From Beroe ovata (lineage: Eukaryota > Ctenophora > Nuda > Beroida > Beroidae): 64,000 nucleotides of DNA. Location of the stretch: positions 46,411 to 110,410 of the forward strand of contig CAMPET010000087.1 in assembly GCA_946803715.1 (NCBI GenBank), written 5' to 3'. Under the pieces are notes generated by a model. That model did not search any database. It saw only the letters and a program-made list of their open reading frames with translations, and was not told the origin of the DNA. The translations under genes and the position numbers were made by a program. Positions 25,203 to 36,700 of this stretch are shown here, one piece after another (within the stretch, counting starts at the first letter, position 1; each line of letters begins with the position of its first letter).

Positions 25203-27435
25203 ATTACATTCTCTTCTCAAATGTGTGTCTCGAAGTCGCATGACACACAGCACCTCAGGGAAGCGAGGTAGGGCCAAAATTTGATCGGGAATCGATTCAG
25301 CGTCCAAAATTACATAGGAAACGATGGTACTTACATAAAAATCGGCCAAAATATTTTCGTCCAATTTGTGTGATCTCAGTATCGGTGGAAAGTGAAGTGA
25401 ATGATCCCACACTTTTATACTTCATTTTTGAAGGTCTCTTAGGAAGACTAGACGAGCACTTAGGACATCAATTTTCCACGAAATCATCTCTCCTACTCTC
25501 AGACTACAAGTATCAACCCTTTTGATGTTCATGCAGAATCCATACTAGCCGTGAAAACACGCCCAAATCACGATTTCAAACCCTTGGGAAGCAAAGCCTT
25601 CAAAAACACGAAAATCAATGGGACACACCAGATGGGTCAAATATTTTTTCTCCGTACGACAACTCGAGATAAGTGTTTCTGGCCTACTTTTTGACGTAGA
25701 ATCCGAATCTGGATGAATTTTTGGTCTAGCTCATCGGCAAATAGGTGAAAATTGCATTCTCTTCTTAAATGTGTGTTTCGCAGTCGCATGACACACAGCA
25801 CCTCAGGGAAGCATGATAGGGCCAAAATTTGATCGGGAATCGATTCAGCGTCCAAAATTACATAGGAAACGATGGTACTTACATAAAAATCGGCCAAAAT
25901 ATTTTCGTCCAATTTCTGATAATCTGATCTCAGTATCGGTGGAAAGTGAGGTGAATGATCCCACACTTTTATACTCCATTTTTGAAGGTCTCTTAGGAAG
26001 ACTTAGCGAGCAATTAGGGCACCAATTTTCCACCAAATCATCTCTCCCACTCTCAGGCTACAAGTATCAACCCTCTTGATGATCATGCAGAATCCATACT
26101 AGCCCTGAAAACACGCCCAAATCACGATTTCAAACCCTTGGGAAGCAAAGCCTTCAAAAACACGAAAATCAATGGGACACACCAGATGGGTCAAATAATT
26201 TTTATCCGTACGACAACTCGAGATAAGTGTTTCTGGCCTACTTTTTGACGTAGAATCCGAATCTGGATAAGTTTTTGGTCTAGCTCATCAGCAAATAGGT
26301 GAAAATTGCATTCTCTTCTTAAATGTGTGTCTCGCAGTCGCGTGACACACAGCACCTCAGGGAAGCGAGATAGGGCCAAAATTTGATCGGGAATCGATTC
26401 AGCGTCCAAAATTACATAGGAAACGATGTTACTTACATAAAAATCGGCCAAAATATTTTCGTCCAATTTCTGATAATCTGATCTCAGTATCGGTGGAAAG
26501 TGAGGTGAATGATCCCACACTTTTATACTCCATTTTTGAAGGTCTCTTAGGAAGACTTAGCGAGCAATTAGGGCACCAATTTTCCACCAAATCATCTCTC
26601 CCACTCTCAGGCTACAAGTATCAACCCTCTTGATGATCATGCAGAATCCATACTAGCCCTGAAAACACGCCCAAATCACGATTTCAAACCCTTGGGAAGC
26701 AAAGCCTTCAAAAACACGAAAATCAATGGGACACACCAGATGGGTCAAATAATTTTTCTCCGTACGACAACTCGAGATAAGTGTTTCTGGCCTACTTTTT
26801 GACGTAGAATCCGAATCTGGATAAGTTTTTGGTCTAGCTCATCAGCAAATAGGTGAAAATTGCATTCTCTTCTTAAATGTGTGTCTCGCAGTCGCGTGAC
26901 ACACAGCACCTCAGGGAAGCGAGATAGGGCCAAAATTTGATCGGGAATCGATTCAGCGTCCAAAATTACATAGGAAACGATGTTACTTACATAAAAATCG
27001 GCCAAAATATTTTCGTCCAATTTCTGATAATCTGATCTCAGTATCGGTGGAAAGTGAGGTGAATGATCCCACACTTTTATACTCCATTTTTGAAGGTCTC
27101 TTAGGAAGACTTAGCGAGCAATTAGGGCACCAATTTTCCACCAAATCATCTCTCCCACTCTCAGGCTACAAGTATCAACCCTCTTGATGATCATGCAGAA
27201 TCCATACTAGCCCTGAAAACACGCCCAAATCACGATTTCAAACCCTTGGGAAGCAAAGCCTTCAAAAACACGAAAATCAATGGGACACACCAGATGGGTC
27301 AAATAATTTTTCTCCGTACGACAACTCGAGATAAGTGTTTCTGGCCTACTTTTTGACGTAGAATCCGAATCTGGATGAGTTTTTGGTCTAGCTCATCAGC
27401 AAATAGGTGAAAATTGCATTCTTTTCTTAAATGTG
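25203..27435. repeat. 554-bp tandem repeat array, four units
   Basis: The word TTGCATTCTCTTCTTAAATG marks unit starts at about 25203, 25750, 26304, 26858 and 27412: one unit of about 547 bp and three of 554 bp. Units 3 and 4 are almost identical; unit 1 is the most diverged and lacks 7 bp. On the minus strand each of the first three full frames reads 109 residues without a stop (MWDHSPHFPPILRSD start, VILDAESIPDQILAL middle). Dispersed relatives occur at 38514-38815 and about 60815-60910. No known element family recognised. Confidence 0.93.
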
Positions 27436-30400
27436 TAAGAAATGTAATCAAGAGACAAGAGTTCCAAATCAAGCGCAACCGTAAACTATCAATCATGCAC
27501 CGTATTTTGTTATATGAAAGAGGGACTGTACTGCAGGGAGGTGGGAGCTTATATGGTTACTCACATCCTAACAGTAATAGATCAGAGACACATGATCTAC
27601 ACTCTACAGTAGGTACTACATCAAATCGTGGGAAGTACACAATATTAAACCACACCAAAATCAGCAGTCTAGCTTCACTGATGACCAACATAATAGCTCA
27701 TAGCTGAATAGCTCGATAAAAAAGATCGGACAAAAACTTCCCCCAAGCTACTTCTCATGCTTGGCAATCTACAATGAGACGTATTCCTCTTCCAAAACGA
27801 CCAATGGCAGCCGGTAAAGATCAGTTCACGGTGAAATGCAAGAGACAATATTGTGCTGTAGAAGAGCACTGGGGAGAAAATTCTGGAGAAAAATCCAGAA
27901 CTTGGATTCCTAGCTTTGTCCCAGGGGCAGATAGATTTGAGATTTGATCATATTATATCGCAAATGCACTTGGTGAACAGGGCGCTTCATCAATTCTACG
28001 GACAGAGTTATAGGCGTAGCTCAGGATATCATATTATGATCTTTGTAGGGTTGAACTTCCTTCAGACTGCCTTATGATCTTATCATTTGATCTGCGATAT
28101 CATGCCATCATTCCAGGAAAGCATTGATGATTGTTCACACCCTATTGGATCATTAAGTTCTTGTTTCTTGACAAGGGTAGACAGAGCAGATTTTCGAGGA
28201 AAATTTCATGACCGCCCTTACAACCATGGCTAATATGTTCAAAACAATGGCAATACACAAATTACAAAGCAAGGAGCATAATCAAAAACCAACACCCTGC
28301 CCTCAACAACTCATCTTTCTACAACTACAACAAAACTATGGAATTGATATCTCTCAACCAATGATTAATAAACTAGTGTAATGTTTGTGTGTGTGTATGT
28401 ATGTGTGTCTGTCTGTACGCTGTGTGTGTCTGTGTCTGTGTACTGTGTAGATATCATACTGAGAAGCTGGCAAGGTTATTAGCTATCACAACAATAATTA
28501 TTCTGATCTATATGATAGATCCATGACGGGACTTGGTAATGTCTACATTATATTGTTGTGGAAATTGTGAAATTCCACTAAATGAGATAGAATTGACATG
28601 CGATACAAGACAGGCACCCGTTAACGACCATTCAGTGCTGCGATGATATGTATGTCCAATGGAAACATATAGGAGAGAGGCCTCAATACGGACTACAGTA
28701 AAGTGAGCATTATATAACTATCTTCTAGTCGTAGCTACTTCCATATCTACTCACTCTATAGTTGGAACTGAAAGCGAGAAGAATTGGCTGCAAAACACAG
28801 CAATGTGGGCAGTATAATCTATAGACCAGATGGGTAGAAATGATACCCATACCTATAGTTGGATGGGTTATCTATCAGACAGCTAGTGACCAGAGAATTA
28901 AACAGTCCCGACAAGATTGTTTTTCAAGACAAACGAAATGAGGGACACCGTTACCGTTCGTCACTTTTTATTGCCATGTTTACCAATGGAATATATATAT
29001 ATCGTTTTAAATACCAAATTTTCCGTTTTTCGAAACACCTGCCTTCCAACAACCCTATCTGACCGTGGCGCCCGGTTTCTGACCATATCAGTGACTGACA
29101 AATGGTTCAGGGTTACTCTTTGCTGTTCTTGACGTTTTGCTCTTCTTGCGAAAGCATTCGTCGAACCACTGTCTTCTTAATGGTTGTCAGGTGTCATGTA
29201 ATGCAATCAAATGCAAGGTTTTATGAAGGAGCAGTTCTGGTTGATAAGGGTAACGGGTTGAGATAACAATAACCAGTCATGAAGTTTCTGTTGGGATTTA
29301 TGTTTCCTTGATGAATTGAAAATTAGCATGGTATAATTCATTATCGGTTGATGAACTGAAACCATAATGATAATCGTCCATGCATTGAAAAATCTCGTTC
29401 GCCACAGTCCACACCTGTCTTCTCAGATTATTGTACTGTTACCAGGGATAACAACGTGTGCGTGGTTTGAAATTCCCATATTGCGATAACTGGTCCATCT
29501 CACGTGTAGCGAAAAGTCAGGTGCGGACTTTGCTCTCTAAATTATGGACATATAAGCCCCTAAAAATATAAAATATGGTATTTTTATAACATTGCAGAAT
29601 AAAGAATGGCATGTCGCAGACTGTCGTACCCCATTGTGATGAAATGGACCCTGCGAAATCTTCGAAATAAGCCATCTGGTATGTCTGACCACGCCCTCAG
29701 AATATATTCGTCCTAAAGAAATCCCAGATGTCAATAAGCTATGAACTCTTTCAAGATAACTGGGAACAAATCAGCATTTCCAAACTGTGAAAGACCTACA
29801 CTGTCTGAAGATGAAAGACTAAAAATGGTTGGCACCATCTTGGAGCTGTTAAACGATGTTCCATGCCACTTCCGTGATGAGTTTTATAAAACCAAACTTG
29901 GCAAATCGCCAGCAATGACAACAACAATAGGATTCTAATTGCATCGTATGTCAATTGGCGCATCTAGTCGAGGGAAAAGTGGCTGATTTGGTGTCTAGAT
30001 CCCTGACTGATGACTTAGGTGGCAGCCAAATATCGACTCATTTATGGCCTGAAATGGGATAGTAAATCTATCTAAGAGAGTGTGCTATAATACGTGGCTT
30101 GAGGTATTCCCCGCGCAGCAAAATGGGAATATACGGGATCAAAATGAGTCTACTGACTGTTATACAGAGGACAGGAAAACATGAGAGAATCTAGTCTGAG
30201 CTAGTGGTCCATAACTGTCTGCACTTTGGAATGCCATGATCATTGTTAGCTATAGATAGCTCTGATGGAGATACTAGATTCTTAGGCGTGTCAAAATGTG
30301 TACCAAACTGTCTGTATTGGTATAGTGGCTGTCTGTGTGCTATCTGCATGGCGTCTGTCTGTCTGTAGGTTCCTATGGACTTATGGTCTCTGTGACCTGT

Positions 30401-31254
30401 ATCATTTGCTTCTTCACTATATTATTCCCAGAGAAATCTGAGACACCACACATAACATTTCATTATTGAATTATGGTGAGCTCCTCCCACTGCAGCACTC
30501 TCTGTATGACGCGACACAATGACGTCATCCAGTGCACTTGATCCCTCCGCTAATTGCAGTGGGCTGAGTTAGAACCCTCAGGGTAGAAATGACGCGCGTG
30601 GCTTCATATTGAGTCTGTGTTTTGCACTGAATGTCTTTCTGATCGTTGTGTTATAACAGTCGTTGATGCTTGGTTTAGTTGACGACGGTCTTTCGAAACT
30701 ATAGAAGTATAGATAGGTAGGTTGAGGTTTAATGATGACTGTTTTTGCTGCGCACCGTTTTCAAAGTTATTTCAAAATCACTAAATAGCTGGGCAATTAA
30801 TGCCATCTCTTGATTGTCGAATTCCAATGAAAGCTAACCAAACGAAACGTAGGTACATCAATAATAGAAAACGAGCTTTTATCGAAGTCATGAGTAAAGC
30901 TAGCAATAATTATATCCGATGAAAACTGCGATATTTTCATCGAAACTTTGGGAAAAACACCGTCTTTCAAGAGCGCCATTATCATTAGCGATGCGATCCA
31001 TGATAATACGTCTGGTAAACGACAAACAATTATCTAATAGATCGTCGGACTAAACCAAGGTGTGAGAAAGAAGGGAGAAAAAAGTGAGAATAATATATGA
31101 TAATCGCCAGGCGAATGGCGCGTGCGTGTTGTCTATGATTTGTCGTTGTTGATTGTTTGTACTTCTAAACTTGGTGAAGATTGCTGGAAGTGGAGATGGC
31201 ATTATGAGATATGAAGATCAGGACCGACGCGATATATTTTAATCGTGGGGGTAT
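27436..31254. other. No gene recognised; TG/TCTG microsatellite
   Basis: A TG-rich simple repeat lies at about 28385-28447. The frame at 29741-29938 (+) is protein-like (LSEDERLKMVGTILELL) but has no recognised homologue or splice partners. Otherwise non-coding as far as I can see. Confidence 0.5.
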
Positions 31255-31909
31255 NNNNNNNNNNNNNNNNNNNNNNNNNNNNNNNNNNNNNNNNNNNNNN
31301 NNNNNNNNNNNNNNNNNNNNNNNNNNNNNNNNNNNNNNNNNNNNNNNNNNNNNNNNNNNNNNNNNNNNNNNNNNNNNNNNNNNNNNNNNNNNNNNNNNNN
31401 NNNNNNNNNNNNNNNNNNNNNNNNNNNNNNNNNNNNNNNNNNNNNNNNNNNNNNNNNNNNNNNNNNNNNNNNNNNNNNNNNNNNNNNNNNNNNNNNNNNN
31501 NNNNNNNNNNNNNNNNNNNNNNNNNNNNNNNNNNNNNNNNNNNNNNNNNNNNNNNNNNNNNNNNNNNNNNNNNNNNNNNNNNNNNNNNNNNNNNNNNNNN
31601 NNNNNNNNNNNNNNNNNNNNNNNNNNNNNNNNNNNNNNNNNNNNNNNNNNNNNNNNNNNNNNNNNNNNNNNNNNNNNNNNNNNNNNNNNNNNNNNNNNNN
31701 NNNNNNNNNNNNNNNNNNNNNNNNNNNNNNNNNNNNNNNNNNNNNNNNNNNNNNNNNNNNNNNNNNNNNNNNNNNNNNNNNNNNNNNNNNNNNNNNNNNN
31801 NNNNNNNNNNNNNNNNNNNNNNNNNNNNNNNNNNNNNNNNNNNNNNNNNNNNNNNNNNNNNNNNNNNNNNNNNNNNNNNNNNNNNNNNNNNNNNNNNNNN
31901 NNNNNNNNN
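31255..31909. other. Assembly gap (run of N)
   Basis: About 655 undetermined bases. The sequence just right of the gap contains two similar words about 163 bp apart (see next entry), suggesting that the gap spans a repeat. Confidence 0.99.
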
Positions 31910-32180
31910 TTTGCTCAAAATTTCCCACGGTTCAATATGGGCGTGGCCATAACTCGTAAACGGATGCCCTAATCATTTCAGGACCACTTTTATTCGTTTT
32001 CTGTGGTCAAAAAAGGTCAAAATAGAGTATGAGAAGTCCATTTTCCATAAAAATTGCGATTATACAATTTTTGATAGAAAATTCCCACGGTCCAAAATGG
32101 GCGTGGCCACCCTGAGTTATGCCCAAGGATCTGAGTTTGAAAACTTTTTTTGGTGACTCTGGGGGACTATAAGAGTCGAT
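31910..32180. repeat. Repeat flanking the assembly gap
   Basis: The word CCCACGGTTCAATATGGGCG at about 31923 recurs as CCCACGGTCCAAAATGGGCG at about 32086, each followed by TGGCCA. AAGGTCAAAATAGAGTATGAG and AAATTGCGAT lie between. This looks like the edge of a tandem array with a unit near 163 bp that collapsed into the gap. Confidence 0.55.
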
Positions 32181-33184
32181 TCAAGCAATAAAACCTTTGG
32201 TAGAATTTTTTTCACAGATGACTTGGATAATTCCCATACTAACATATTAACTACATAGTGATCGTGTCTGTATACATGTGAACCGCGCGTGTGTGTGTGA
32301 TCGCTAATTAGGATATATAGATGGGTCTAATTGGGTTATGGGTATTGATTGGGTTATCATGGGCACGGTGGGTAAGCTTTAGTGGCATGGTGTGAGTCTG
32401 GTATCCGACCTGTACTGTGTATCATGAAGTTATCTGGGACTCGTGACTCATTACTGGGTACATGGGGTGTGATGGGGTCTGATCACAAGTTCTAGTCCCC
32501 CTCTTCATTGTTTCTCATCAGTCATCTTATATGAAGTCCATCACATGTATTAACTAGAAGTCATGTGTTTCAGCCACGTGTCCACTGTTCATATATTGAA
32601 CAAATCATCAGGTGCTGCTATTTAGTACAACTGCTGTTTGGAACACAATGATTCTTCTGACGTTAACGCTGGTACCTATATACAATCGTAAACACGATTG
32701 TACAGATCCATTGTGTAGTCTGTCTTCCTTACCTCGGCATCCCTAGCCGTTCCCTCGCTCTCCCTCTCCTAGCTTTGTCCAACTGAAAGTGTGCGTTTTT
32801 CAGTTTCAACCCGCCCTTCCTAGAATGACGCGTGGCTTGTATTCTTGGGACATTTGCCAAATCACACCTCAATCACACTCATCGTGATGTGGGATATATG
32901 GTGCTTTGTATCACGCCCTTTTATTCGAGCCCACACATTGACAATACGTGTTCACTGTTCAATGAGGCACCAATCATGCCATATTGTAACAGTTGTTTGA
33001 GGTATTCACAACATTCACTGTTCTTTTGGTATTGTGCTATACCTAATGCTGTTGTTTTCTTTCTTTCACAGGCTCGTATGTTCTGCTTTTTATGCAATTC
33101 CAAACCCCCATATTTCTGATTGTCATTCTGTCAATGTTCAGTTTATAACACTCTGTATAACAACTATCCTAGGTCCCCACAGCC
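32181..33184. other. 5' flank of the CTH gene
   Basis: No exon recognised. GGCGTG and CACGTG words are present, but no defined promoter element is supported. The first CTH start codon has an AGCCATGG context. Confidence 0.4.
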
Positions 33185-33759
33185 ATGGCCCACAACGGCG
33201 GCATGACCAATGGTCACAACGGATCGGTTGGAAAACCTGAGCGAAGTTTCGAGAACAGTTCTCACTTCCCTGGTTTCGGTACAGACGCCGCCCACCACGG
33301 CTCTGAGCCCGAGAGATGGCCCTTCAGCCCCATTGTGCCGCCCATATCCCTGTCTACCACCTTCAAACAGAGCTCCCCAGGCGAATATGAGGCGAGTCAA
33401 GGACCCATGTCAAACTTTCTGCGTTGACTTTACCATTTTCTCCTTTGTGTAGTGTTACACACCTAGCTGAGTCCTATTCAGAACTATGAATATCTGCCCA
33501 ATTTTACTTGATCCAAGTTTCCAACTCTGCTCCGAATCACCACAAATTGAATCACTCTCCCGCAGAAATACGACTATTCTCGGGCCGGGAATCCAACCCG
33601 CGAAGCATTTGAGGTGTGTGTTGCGAAGTTGGAGGGTGCCCAATACGGTATGGCGGCTAGTAGTGGCCTGGCAGCCACCTCACTGATCATCAACTGCCTT
33701 AAGACGGGGGACCACATTCTGTGTTGTGATGACGTTTATGGGGGTGAGTGTACGCCGGT

Positions 33760-33798
<39 letters not shown>

Positions 33799-36700
33799 TA
33801 TGTGTATGTATGTGTGTGTATGTGATTCGCCGTGTACATCAACGGAAAATGTAGTATGTATGACGTAAGGAGTATGTATACACAATTATCAGTACACCCT
33901 ACCTATAGTTTGACTTATCAACGCAGGAACAAACCGTTACTTCAACCAAGTGGTGGCTAACTTTGGTATCGAAATAGACATGGTGGACCCGATTGACTTG
34001 GCTAAGTTTGAGACCAAACTAAGAGATAACACTGCGGTAAGAGAAAGAGAGAAAATGTTGAGAAAATAAATATATTATAAGGAGCTCGGTCCCCGAACGA
34101 TTTAAGTATTTCTCTCAAGCTAAGTTGAGAACGCAAAGAAAATATGAATTTTTATTTTCAGTCCCTCCCCGCTGCAAGCTTGCTCAAAATCTTTCACGGT
34201 GACGCATATAAATTGTTTGATTCAAACCTCAAACAATACGATTTCTATTTTGTTCGTTGCCGGTTGCGCTTAGTTCTGCTATAGTTCGGTGCACTCCCTT
34301 CCATATTACTCCTCTATCGATGAATGAAAAGTTGCAGAAAGGACTCATTTCTTCCTTACCAAAAATGATATATAGCAGCAAAGATGAACTATTAACAGTT
34401 GACACATAAAAGTGACGATCGCGCACAATCATTGCATGAGCCACTTTCGAAAATGACCTACTTAAAACCCCAAATACGACCCCTTTTTGTATTGACTTTA
34501 TACAATACTGACATTGCCACTTTTCAGTTGGTTTGGCTGGAGACACCAACTAATCCTATGCTGAAAATCTGCGACATCAGAGCTACGGTGGAAATGGTGA
34601 ACAGAAAATTCGCGGGAAAACAGGTATGAACTTTGAATACATGTATGAAAATGAATAAGGATAATAATTGTTCTTCTTATGTGATTAAGAATACACCCGA
34701 AATGAACGTGCGGCTACGAAAAGTAATGAGTGTACGGTTGGAATTTCTGCTATTCGTTCGCCGCTCCAGATGGAGCGAATGATGTCATGCCGAAATATTG
34801 TAGCTGCTGCAGGACAAGAGTAATATAGAATTTCTAACTAAGTAACTATACGTAGGTATGTGGGTATGAGGTAACAAAATAACAAATCTTCCATAGAATG
34901 TTGGAGCCAAGGCAAAGTTATAGAGTACTGCAGCACCTCTCACTTTGTAAAAAACAAGGGGAGGTTTTCTTAATCGTGTTACACCCGTTATGATAATGAA
35001 ACGCATGATTCATGAAAGAAAAAGGAGCCGATCTTAAAATCATCATCCTGTGATTAACCTTCCAACCACACGAGTATATGAAATATTCGTATTGTAATTA
35101 CATTCGGGATTAGTTCAGGGCCAGTTCAGTTTATGAAGGAGTATAATACTCAGCTCTTCTTCTCGGATTAGAGAAGGAAGTGTTTGTAATTAGGTGTGGC
35201 GATAAGTGGGTGATTAGTCCTTCGAGTAATATAATGCTGTGGATTCGTGAACCACATTTCAATGATTCTATATTATCATTATGTGAAAATATTTATATAT
35301 TTATGTGAAATATGGGCAAAATGTAATATTTCGATCGAGACCAACGTTTTTAATGTCAGAAAATGATTTTCTAAAATATACCAGAACAAATCAAACCACC
35401 CACATAACAAGAGGAACAAAAAAGCAAAACCCTCACCGCTAACAATAATACGTGCTCACTAATAATAGTATGTTTATGTAGTATGAGGCCGAGGTCTTTG
35501 TTTATCTAGCGCGCGAGAGAGAGAGGGGCTATGCATGCTTCACCGTGTATACAATATTATACGACTAGGTATCATGTTGTCGGCGTATAATACCTGACAC
35601 ATCCCAAGCAGGGAACGTGTGAAAATCGCAGCACCAAATTCCTAGTGGTATACCTTAAATAACTACTTCAACTTGCTGGCTGATTTTCCATTATGATAGA
35701 GCGACGAGAGGTCTGCATCGGCGCAGAAAATTTCTGTCAGGCTGTTGGACGTTGGTAACCTATGCGCAGGAACAATCAAAAACGCGGCGAAAGTTATGAA
35801 ACGCGGCAAAAACCACATGGATTGATGAGAGAACACGCGAAATCTCACTGATCGACGCGTATATCACTATAACAACGTATATCAACGATACAGCATCTAC
35901 AAATATTCGAAATAATCAGATAAACTGAGACAAGAGATCTCTCTAGTTTGGTGCACACACACACAAACACAGAGAGAGAGAGAGACGAAATCAATCAAAT
36001 TACACCTCCGCGCACACAAATTCGGTGTATGACAGATATGTGTGTGTTTGAGGGTATCAAGATCGCCAAAAATATTTATCATTCGTATCAGAAAATGTGA
36101 TAAACTGTTCCCCCGGCAGCTATGTAGGAGCGGTACTGTGTTTGTTGGGCGTGGTACGAATAGCACTCGACGTATATATAGAAGATGAAGGATCGAATCA
36201 TGCCAAATATATCAAGATTAAATATCACGATTTGAATCATATTCCCAATGACGAAGGTTCAATTGATATGATGTTATCACTAATGATGTCACTAGTGACG
36301 TCACCACGTGTTTCAGAAGAAGCCGATCATCGTGGTGGACAACACGTTCGCTACTCCTTACTTCCAACGACCTCTCGCAGAGGGTGCCACTGTGGTCCTT
36401 AGCTCGGTATGTTTGTTTGTTTGTTTGTTTGTGGGTGTTTGTTTGTTTGTTTGTTTGTGTTTGTTTGTGCGTTTGATTGAAAAGGAGAGCGGGTGCTCGT
36501 TTTGTTTATTTAAAGGCACTTTTTTGTTTAGTCTGTTTGTTCTCTAATTAGGAAGCACTTATACTTCACACCTTCCTACCCATTCGTCACCTATATGTCT
36601 GGCAAAGTTCGTCTGTATGTGTCTCTGTCTGAGTGAATCAATTGATTGCCTGTCTGCTGAGCTGTCTGCCTCTCCTCTTCCCCCCAATATTCTCCCCGCT

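Noticed and set aside
25203-27435. Possible CRISPR-like array
   Set aside because: Units are 554 bp, contiguous and without spacers, in a eukaryotic setting.
29741-29938. Protein-like 65-residue + strand frame (LSEDERLKMVGTILELLNDV)
   Set aside because: No recognised homologue, no splice partners and no neighbouring exon; kept only as a note.
31202-31972. Several long open frames across the run of N
   Set aside because: They exist only because undetermined bases contain no stop codons.
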